Below, piece by piece: positions 58,173-64,000 of a stretch of 64,000 nucleotides of DNA. The translations under genes were made by a program, and so were the position numbers. Every line of letters starts with the position of its first letter. Position 1 is the stretch's first letter. The stretch is from an uncultured Dorea sp. (GTDB taxonomy: Bacteria; Bacillota; Clostridia; Lachnospirales; Lachnospiraceae): positions 1 to 64,000 of the forward strand of contig CAJTZE010000011.1 in the NCBI GenBank assembly GCA_910584265.1, read 5' to 3'. Below the pieces are notes generated by a model that saw only the letters and a list, made by a program, of their open reading frames with translations, had not been told where the DNA came from and did no database searches.

Positions 58173-59696
58173 ATGATTAATGCTATTATTTTGGGCACGA
58201 TTATTTTGTATCTCTGTATGCTGATAGGCGTTGGAGTTTACAATGGGAAGAAGAACAGTAACACGGAAGATTTCTATCTTGGCGGAAGAAAGATGGGGCC
58301 GCTGGTTGTAGCCATGAGCGCTGAGGCAAGTGATATGTCCAGCTGGCTTTTGATGGGGCTGCCTGGTGTTGCTTATGCAACCGGTCTGGCGGATGCATTC
58401 TGGACTGCAGCAGGACTGGCGCTGGGAACCTATTTTAACTGGCTGCTGGTATCCAGAAGATTGAGGCGCTATTCACAGAAAGTGGATGCGATTACGGTAC
58501 CGTCTTTCCTTGCAAGGCGTTTCCGGGATAAGAAGAATATTATTACTGCCCTTGCGGCTCTGATCATTGTAATATTCTTTATTCCGTATACAGCTTCCGG
58601 TTTTGCGGCATGCGGGAAACTATTTAATTCCTTGTTCGGAATACCATATATGACCGGAGTATTGGTTTTTGCTGTTGTTATCGTAGTTTATACAATTATT
58701 GGAGGATTCAGCACGGTTGCTACCAATGACTTTATCCAGAGCGTGGTTATGTCTATTGCGTTGATTTCTATCACGGCTTATGGAGTTTCACATGCAGGAG
58801 GATTTGGCGCGGTTATAGATAATGCCAGATCTCTGGCAGGTTATCTATCGCTGAATCAGATTTATGATGCGGCAACAGGCGGCGCGCAGGACTATCCGGC
58901 ATTAAAGAGTGCGTCTATGCTTGCATGGGGATTTGGATATTTTGGAATGCCTCATATTTTGGTAAGGTTTATGTCTATTGAAGATGAGAAGAAGCTGAAA
59001 TTATCCAGACGGATCGGTTCGATCTGGGTAACGATCGCTATGACAGTTGCAGTATTTATTGGTATTGTAGGTCTGGCTATGGCAAATGCAGGGGCAATGG
59101 AGCATCTGGAAGACAGCGAGACAGTTATCGTTGTAATTGCAAGAATGCTCAGTCAGCACGGTGCGGTTACAGCAGTTCTCGGCGGTGTGATCCTGGCAGG
59201 TATCCTTGCGGCAACTATGTCCACGGCAGACAGCCAGCTTCTGGTTGCGGCTTCCGGTGTTTCCGAGAATATCATTCAGGATTTTCTGGGTGCGAAGCTG
59301 TCTGAGAAGAAGAGCCTCAGCATTGCGCGTATCACGATCCTTGCTATCTCTGTAGTCGGCGTATTCCTTGCAAGAGACCCGAACTCCAGCGTATTTGGAA
59401 TCGTATCCTTTGCGTGGGCAGGATTCGGCGGCTCTTTTGGAGCGGCCATGATCTGCGCATTGTTCTGGAAGCGTACAACACTGCAGGGGGCATTGGCAGG
59501 TATGATTTCCGGCGGTGTTATGGTATTCATATGGAAATATGCAGTTGCTCCGATGGGCGGTCTGTTTAATATCTATGAGCTGCTTCCGTCCTTCTTCGTA
59601 TCTCTGGCATTCGTTATTGTAGTAAGCCTGTTGACGAAGGCTCCAGAGCAGGAGATTATTGATGAATTTGAGTATGCAAGAGCTGCATCTGAGTAA
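58173..59696 (+). CDS. putP: Sodium/proline symporter
   Basis: A 507-aa sodium:solute symporter of the PutP branch with 12-13 membrane segments. Conserved blocks are EDFYLGGRKMGPLVVAMSAE, SDMSSWLLMGLPG, GYFGMPHILVRFMSIED and GILAATMSTADSQLLVAASG. It imports proline with Na+. ATG 58173 follows AAAGGAGAGAG; an upstream in-frame TTG at 58149 would put the ribosome site inside the gene. A single-gene unit with promoter and terminator. Confidence 0.95.
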   Translation: MINAIILGTIILYLCMLIGVGVYNGKKNSNTEDFYLGGRKMGPLVVAMSAEASDMSSWLLMGLPGVAYATGLADAFWTAAGLALGTYFNWLLVSRRLRRYSQKVDAITVPSFLARRFRDKKNIITALAALIIVIFFIPYTASGFAACGKLFNSLFGIPYMTGVLVFAVVIVVYTIIGGFSTVATNDFIQSVVMSIALISITAYGVSHAGGFGAVIDNARSLAGYLSLNQIYDAATGGAQDYPALKSASMLAWGFGYFGMPHILVRFMSIEDEKKLKLSRRIGSIWVTIAMTVAVFIGIVGLAMANAGAMEHLEDSETVIVVIARMLSQHGAVTAVLGGVILAGILAATMSTADSQLLVAASGVSENIIQDFLGAKLSEKKSLSIARITILAISVVGVFLARDPNSSVFGIVSFAWAGFGGSFGAAMICALFWKRTTLQGALAGMISGGVMVFIWKYAVAPMGGLFNIYELLPSFFVSLAFVIVVSLLTKAPEQEIIDEFEYARAASE

Positions 59697-59725
59697 ATAG
59701 TTGAGAAGAGAGTATGTGTATACTA

Positions 59726-59757
59726 AAAAGTCTGCGCTTTGGGCGCAGGCTTTTTTT
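59726..59757 (+). terminator. Terminator of putP
   Basis: GTCTGCGC (59730-59737) pairs with GCGCAGGC (59743-59750), A-run before and seven Ts after. Confidence 0.9.
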
Positions 59758-59858
59758 GGTATATGCACACGGGTGCAGAGAGGAAGGATGCAGAATAAGC
59801 AGCCCGCACCCGGCGCAGCGAGCAGGGAAGATAAATCTTCCCTGCTCGATTAGGAAAT

Positions 59859-60719
59859 TTATAAAGCTTCCCATCGCCCGGAGGCTCCGCAGGGAAGAAT
59901 AAGTCCTGTGTCAGAGACAGGAAGTCCGATTTCCTGTGATTCGACAGTTCCGCGATACTTCCTTAATTCTGTAGCAAGCATATAGGTAAGCACCGCCGGA
60001 GCCAGACCGGTGGTGTAGGAATTTACAAGGAAGAACAAGGGCTTATCGGAAAGGACGCTGGTACACAGCTTAATAAAAGCATGAATGGAGTCCTCGATTT
60101 TCCAAATCTCGCCTTTGGGGCCTCTTCCGTAGGAGGGGGGGTCCATAATGATGGCATCATAATGGTTTCCGCGGCGGATTTCCCGTTCTACAAATTTCAC
60201 ACAGTCATCTACCAGCCAGCGGACAGGTGCGTCCTTGAGGCCGGAGGATACTGCATTCTCTTTGGCCCATCCTACCATACCTCTGGAGGCGTCCACGTGG
60301 GTTACGGACGCTCCAGCGGTGGCGGCCGCCAGAGTAGCGCCGCCGGTATAGGCAAACAGGTTCAGTACCTTAACGGGCCGTCCGGCATGCCTGATCTTGT
60401 CGGAAAACCAGTCCCAATTGGCGGCCTGTTCCGGGAAGAGCCCCGTATGTTTGAAGTTAAATGGTTTTAAATTGAATGTCAAATCCTTGTATCGGATGGA
60501 CCATTGCTTCGGCAGATCAAAAAATTCCCATTCACCGCCGCCCTTTTTGCTGCGGTGGTAATGGCCGTTCATCTGCCGCCAGCCTTTATTTTTCTTTGGG
60601 GTATCCCAGATTACCTGAGGGTCCGGCCGGACCAGAAGATAGCTGCCCCAGCGTTCCAGCTTTTCTCCTTTGCTGCAATCAAGTATCTCATAATCTGTCC
60701 AATTATCTGCAATCCACAT
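59859..60719 (-). CDS. Class I SAM-dependent methyltransferase (COG1092/RlmI-like)
   Basis: A 286-aa methyltransferase. It begins with a small beta domain (about 1-85; LERWGSYLLVRPDPQVIWD), then the Rossmann core with motif I VLNLFAYTGGATLAAATAG, VTHVDASRGMVGWAKENA and the motif-IV loop AIIMDPPSYGRGPKGEIW. This resembles the rRNA cytosine methyltransferases RlmI/RlmK-L C-terminal part, but lacks the PUA domain. The target RNA is not known. AAGGATAG precedes the ATG. Single minus-strand gene; the 59758-59858 gap has no gene. Confidence 0.88.
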   Translation of the reverse strand: MWIADNWTDYEILDCSKGEKLERWGSYLLVRPDPQVIWDTPKKNKGWRQMNGHYHRSKKGGGEWEFFDLPKQWSIRYKDLTFNLKPFNFKHTGLFPEQAANWDWFSDKIRHAGRPVKVLNLFAYTGGATLAAATAGASVTHVDASRGMVGWAKENAVSSGLKDAPVRWLVDDCVKFVEREIRRGNHYDAIIMDPPSYGRGPKGEIWKIEDSIHAFIKLCTSVLSDKPLFFLVNSYTTGLAPAVLTYMLATELRKYRGTVESQEIGLPVSDTGLILPCGASGRWEAL

Positions 60720-60927
60720 AATCTATCCTTTTTCTTTTCTACAAAATGTTTTGTGTCATGGATTCATTGTAACATGCCGGATTATAAAAGGAAAGTACAA
60801 AGTACCTGTAGATGTTTTCTATATAATGGCTGAGTATAGATGTGTTCTATAAAAGGGTACGTATATAGATAAAGCCTATTTGAAGAATATTCTCTGGAAT
60901 TATATAATGATAATATAGATAAAAATA

Positions 60928-60956
60928 TTTACCTTTTATGCTTTTAGTGATAGAAT
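60928..60956 (+). promoter_or_regulatory. Promoter of the selenium operon
   Basis: TTTACC (60928-60933), 17-nt spacer, TAGAAT (60951-60956), 45 nt before yedF. The AT-rich gap upstream (60720-60927) shows no gene. Confidence 0.65.
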
Positions 60957-61000
60957 ATATCTATAAGTGTGCGGGTAAATGTCGAGAAAGGTGGAAAAAC

Positions 61001-61612
61001 ATGATTACAGTCAATGCAATGGGCGATAACTGCCCAATCCCAGTAATTAAAACAAAGAAGGCAATGCAGGCATTAACAGGACCGGAGACGATTGAAGTTC
61101 TGGTGGACAATGAGATTGCAGTCCAGAATGTGACGAAGATGGCATCCTCCAGCGGCGGCAAGGTTTCTTCCGAGAAACTTGGCGAGAAGGAGTACAAGGT
61201 TACGATTGCCATGGAAGGTGCTCCGTCAGCAGAAGCGGTACAGGAGGAAGGCGCCGCATGTATTCCTGACATGAGAGATAACATGGTCGTAGTCGTGTCT
61301 TCGGACCGCATGGGCATTGGCAATGATGAGCTTGGAAAAGTTTTGATCAAAGGCTTTATCTATGCAGTTACCCAGCTTGATACGCTGCCGAAGACGATGC
61401 TGTTCTATAATGGCGGTGCGGCGATTACCTGTGAAGGCTCAGATTCTCTGGAGGATCTTAGGTCTCTGGAGGCGCAGGGCGTAGAGATCCTCACCTGCGG
61501 GACATGCCTTGATTATTACGGACTGAAGGACAAGCTTGCAGTAGGCTCTGTGACCAATATGTACAGTATTGTAGAGAAGATGGCCGGGGCTGGTAAAATT
61601 TTGAAGCCATAA
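61001..61612 (+). CDS. yedF: Selenium metabolism protein YedF (sulfurtransferase-like)
   Basis: A 203-aa protein. The N-terminal TusA-like domain has the CPxP motif (MGDNCPIPVIKTKKAM), in which the Cys could carry persulfide or selenide. The C-terminal DsrE-like domain (about 90-203) has MVVVVSSDRMGIGNDELG and LTCGTCLDYYG. The association with selD and selA is characteristic; it is thought to handle reduced selenium for SelD, though this is not proven. ATG 61001 follows AAAGGTGG; a long in-frame extension upstream crosses the promoter and is rejected. Confidence 0.93.
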   Translation: MITVNAMGDNCPIPVIKTKKAMQALTGPETIEVLVDNEIAVQNVTKMASSSGGKVSSEKLGEKEYKVTIAMEGAPSAEAVQEEGAACIPDMRDNMVVVVSSDRMGIGNDELGKVLIKGFIYAVTQLDTLPKTMLFYNGGAAITCEGSDSLEDLRSLEAQGVEILTCGTCLDYYGLKDKLAVGSVTNMYSIVEKMAGAGKILKP

Positions 61613-61629
61613 AGAGGTATCCTAAGATA

Positions 61630-61658
61630 AATTCCTGCGGCTTTTAGCCGCAGGAATT
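61630..61658 (+). promoter_or_regulatory. Intergenic hairpin between yedF and selD
   Basis: A 13-bp stem (61630-61642 with 61646-61658, core CCTGCGGCT/AGCCGCAGG) with loop TTT. No U-tract follows. It may slow RNA decay or lower read-through into selD. Confidence 0.6.
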
Positions 61659-61692
61659 ATAAGTTAACAATGATTTTGAAGGAGATTTTGTA

Positions 61693-62733
61693 ATGAAGAC
61701 AAACGTGAAGCTGACAAGCCTCAGCAAGACGGCAGGGTGAGCGGCGAAAATAGGTCCGGAGACCCTTGCTCAGGTTCTGAGTAAGCTGCCAAAATTTCAA
61801 GATGACAAGCTGCTGGTCGGTATTGAGACTTCCGATGATGCGGCTATTTACAAAGTGACCGATGATATTGCCATGATCCAGACAGTGGATTTTTTCACGC
61901 CTATTGTAGATGATCCGTATATGTTTGGACAGATTGCGGCGGCCAATTCCCTGAGTGATGTGTGGGCCATGGGAGGCGAACCTGCGGTTGCGCTGAATAT
62001 CGTGGGCTTCCCTAACTGCCTTGACCCGGCGATTCTGGGAGATATTCTTGCAGGCGGCGCCGATAAGGTAAAAGAGGCGGGTGCGGTTCTGGTGGGAGGA
62101 CATTCCGTCCAGGATGATGAGCCAAAGTATGGCTTGTGCGTGTCCGGATTTGTGCATCCTGATAAGATTTTTAAGAACTTCGGCTGCAGGCCGGGGGATG
62201 TGCTCGTCCTTACGAAGCAGATTGGAAGCGGGATTGTGAATACAGCCATCAAAGCAGACTTTGCGTCAGCTTCGGCTATTTGTGAGGCACAGACCGTAAT
62301 GGCTTCTCTGAATAAGAAGGGGAAACAGGTCGTAGAGAAGTATGATGTGTCAGCCTGTACGGATATCACGGGCTTTGGACTCTTAGGACACTGTGTGGAG
62401 ATGGCATCGGCCAGTGAAGTGACCTTTGAATTAAAAGTGAAGGACATTGCGTACCTTGCTGATGCGATAGATTTTGCTAAGATGGGTCTGGTTCCGGCGG
62501 GAGCATATAAGAACCGGAGATATTCTATTGACCGGGTTGAGTGCGGGGCTGTTGAGGAACATTATCTGGATCTGCTGTATGATCCACAGACTTCCGGCGG
62601 GCTTCTGATCAGCGTGAGCCCGGAGCATCTTTCCGAAATGCTTGCAGATTTTGTGAAGGCTGGAATGGATACGGCGGTATCTGTGATCGGGCGGGTATCG
62701 GATAAGAGCGATAAGCTGATAAGACTATTTTAG
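61693..62733 (+). CDS. selD: Selenophosphate synthase with in-frame UGA selenocysteine
   Basis: A 346-aa enzyme that makes selenophosphate from selenide and ATP. The active site is usually Cys or Sec; here codon 16 is TGA (61738-61740), in the context SLSKTAGUAAKIGPETL, which fits the family's (C/U)-x-x-K motif and means Sec. Reading through gives a full-length protein with ETSDDAAIYKV, TVDFFTPIVDDPY, AAANSLSDVWAMGG, TDITGFGLLGH and DPQTSGGLL. AAGGAG lies upstream of ATG 61693. A hairpin fitting a bacterial SECIS follows the UGA. selA begins 51 bp later. Confidence 0.96.
61738..61764 (+). promoter_or_regulatory. UGA Sec codon and bSECIS candidate in selD
   Basis: TGA (61738-61740) is followed by a small hairpin GGTC-CGGA-GACC (61753-61764). 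The apical loop contains GG about 17 nt after the UGA, in the known distance range of bacterial SECIS elements recognised by SelB. Confidence 0.75.
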
Positions 62734-62784
62734 AACTGGAATATGGTGTACGGCGCGATACACCAGAATGAAAGGCAGGAACAT

Positions 62785-64000
62785 ATGAATAGAAATATGT
62801 TATACCGAAGTATTCCGAAGGTGGACGTTCTTCTTCAGGATGAATCGATTCGGGAAATGATAGAGCAGTATAGCCGAGAGGCAGTTATGGAGTCTGTTCA
62901 TATCGAGATGGACAGGCTGCGGAGGTTTATTGCGGACAGTGAAGATGAAGTGGAGGCAGAAGAGCAGATTCAGCGGCTGGTTCTTCATATTATCCGGACG
63001 GTGGAGGCAATGCACGCTCCGAATATGAAAAAGGTAATCAATGGAACCGGCACGGTCCTCCATACGAACCTGGGACGGGCGCCCATTGGCAGAACGCATA
63101 TGGAGAAAGCGTTTCAGATTGTAACCGGCTATTCCAATCTGGAGTATAATCTGGAACAGGGCAGGCGGGGGGAGCGGTATTCCCATTTTGAGAAGCTTTT
63201 GTGTAAGATTACCGGCGCCGAGGCGGCAATGGCGGTAAACAATAACGCATCCTCTGTGCTGCTGATACTCAGTTCCCTTGCCGAGGGCGGTGAAGTGATC
63301 GTATCCAGAGGCGAGCTGATTGAGATTGGCGGAAAATTCAGGATTCCTGATGTGATGGAACAGAGCGGCGCTTCTCTGGTGGAGGTGGGAACAACCAATA
63401 AGACCCATTTCAGCGATTACGAGGAGCATATTACGGAGGAAACGAAGGCGCTTTTGAAGGTTCATACCAGTAATTACCGGGTTGTGGGATTTACGGAATC
63501 GGTACCGGTTGATGAGCTGGTTCCGCTGGCGGGGAAATATGATATCCCGGTAATAGAAGATCTTGGGAGCGGTGTGCTGATCGATCTGTCAAAGTACGGT
63601 CTTAGCTACGAGCCTACCGTACAGGAATCTATTGCAAAGGGAGCGGATGTGGTGTGTTTCAGCGGGGATAAGCTGTTCGGCGGCCCGCAGGCGGGTATTA
63701 TCATCGGCAAGAAGAAGTATATTGATCAGATGAAGAAAAACCAGCTTACCCGGGCACTCCGCATTGACAAATTTACAGCGGCGGTGCTGGAGCTTGTATT
63801 ACAGGAGTATTTGTCTGAGGAAAAGGCGGTTCAGAATATTCCGGTACTGCGAATGATCACAGAGCCGCTAGATGAAGCGGCAAAGCGGGCCAGAAGCCTT
63901 GCAAGAGCGATTCGTGCAACAGGCATACAGGGAAGAGTGGATGTAGTATCTTGTGAATCCCAAATTGGCGGCGGATCTCTTCCGCTGGAGAGGATTCCCA
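62785..64000 (+). CDS. selA: L-seryl-tRNA(Sec) selenium transferase (3' end beyond window)
   Basis: 405 codons are present. The PLP enzyme converts Ser-tRNA(Sec) to Sec-tRNA(Sec) using selenophosphate from SelD. The N-terminal helical domain (LYRSIPKVDVLLQDESIREM) and the core are clear: INGTGTVLHTNLGRAP, SNLEYNLEQGRRGERY, NNNASSVLLILSSLA, VIEDLGSGVLID and the PLP lysine in CFSGDKLFGGPQ. AGGCAGGA precedes the ATG. The reading frame is still open at the window edge; about 60 residues are missing. selB and selC are expected further on. Confidence 0.96.
   Translation, partial: MNRNMLYRSIPKVDVLLQDESIREMIEQYSREAVMESVHIEMDRLRRFIADSEDEVEAEEQIQRLVLHIIRTVEAMHAPNMKKVINGTGTVLHTNLGRAPIGRTHMEKAFQIVTGYSNLEYNLEQGRRGERYSHFEKLLCKITGAEAAMAVNNNASSVLLILSSLAEGGEVIVSRGELIEIGGKFRIPDVMEQSGASLVEVGTTNKTHFSDYEEHITEETKALLKVHTSNYRVVGFTESVPVDELVPLAGKYDIPVIEDLGSGVLIDLSKYGLSYEPTVQESIAKGADVVCFSGDKLFGGPQAGIIIGKKKYIDQMKKNQLTRALRIDKFTAAVLELVLQEYLSEEKAVQNIPVLRMITEPLDEAAKRARSLARAIRATGIQGRVDVVSCESQIGGGSLPLERIP

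Noticed and set aside
61693..61855. selD as a pseudogene with a nonsense codon
   Set aside because: The TGA is at the known Cys/Sec active-site position, followed by a SECIS-like hairpin, and yedF and selA flank it.
1..64000. tRNA, rRNA or CRISPR genes
   Set aside because: No cloverleaf, rRNA core sequence or spaced repeat array was noticed; selC may lie beyond the right edge. A tRNAscan/Infernal run would settle it.

Overview
The window looks like a chromosomal segment of a spore-forming gut Clostridia, most likely Lachnospiraceae. The support is spoVAD/spoVAE, a LysM-GH18 protein of the spore-cortex type, rubrerythrin, a selenocysteine operon, NhaC and PutP transporters, and strong AGGAGG-type ribosome sites. 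Base composition is moderate throughout, except for a visibly AT-rich left edge (1-1240). No rRNA, tRNA or CRISPR array was seen.

Layout. (1) 1-1240: AT-rich island with a fragment, an unknown protein and a methyltransferase. (2) 1466-18836: a large same-strand surface-fibre locus. It holds a coiled-coil protein, signal peptidase I, a 1328-aa LPETG adhesin with His/Cys repeats and a fibro-slime domain, an LPSTG major pilin, a class C sortase, an unanchored pilin-like protein, two TasA-like secreted proteins, two membrane-anchored surface proteins, two Ser/His (SipW-type) signal peptidases, a SARP-like regulator with a GGDEF-like tail and its partner, a DivIVA-like coiled coil and a glucosaminidase/M23 wall hydrolase. 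It appears to carry its own secretion, polymerisation, wall-passage and control genes. (3) 18948-25665: a complete Wadjet (JetABCD) anti-plasmid system. (4) 25790-27184: spoVAD-spoVAE behind a sigma-G promoter, without spoVAC. (5) 27444-29405: a lipoprotein and a GMP synthase that lacks its glutaminase domain. (6) 29650-35457: a two-component system divergent from a CsbB/YfhO-like glycosylation pair whose glycosyltransferase has lost an internal segment. (7) 35622-44862: XRE-TPR regulator, K+ channel, Y-family polymerase, TetR/DegV, NifX-like protein, uracil-glycosylase-like protein, GH18 and NhaC. (8) 44867-51292: a decay zone with a broken LytTR/GHKL system, an IS200/IS605 remnant, a permease tail, and fragments of MBL, aldolase and YaaA genes, interspersed with intact acyl-CoA ligase, glycerate kinase and rubrerythrin. 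(9) 51313-60719: WYL regulator, DUF554, amino-acid ABC transporter, acyltransferase, M18 aminopeptidase, PutP and methyltransferase. (10) 61001-64000: yedF-selD-selA, with an in-frame UGA (Sec) in selD.

Items most worth follow-up: the composite sortase-pilus/TasA-like fibre locus with its HxH...CY repeats and a folded RNA segment between pilin and sortase; a repeated composite hairpin element present twice (27220 and 55396); Wadjet next to spoVAD; and the internal deletion in the glycosyltransferase.
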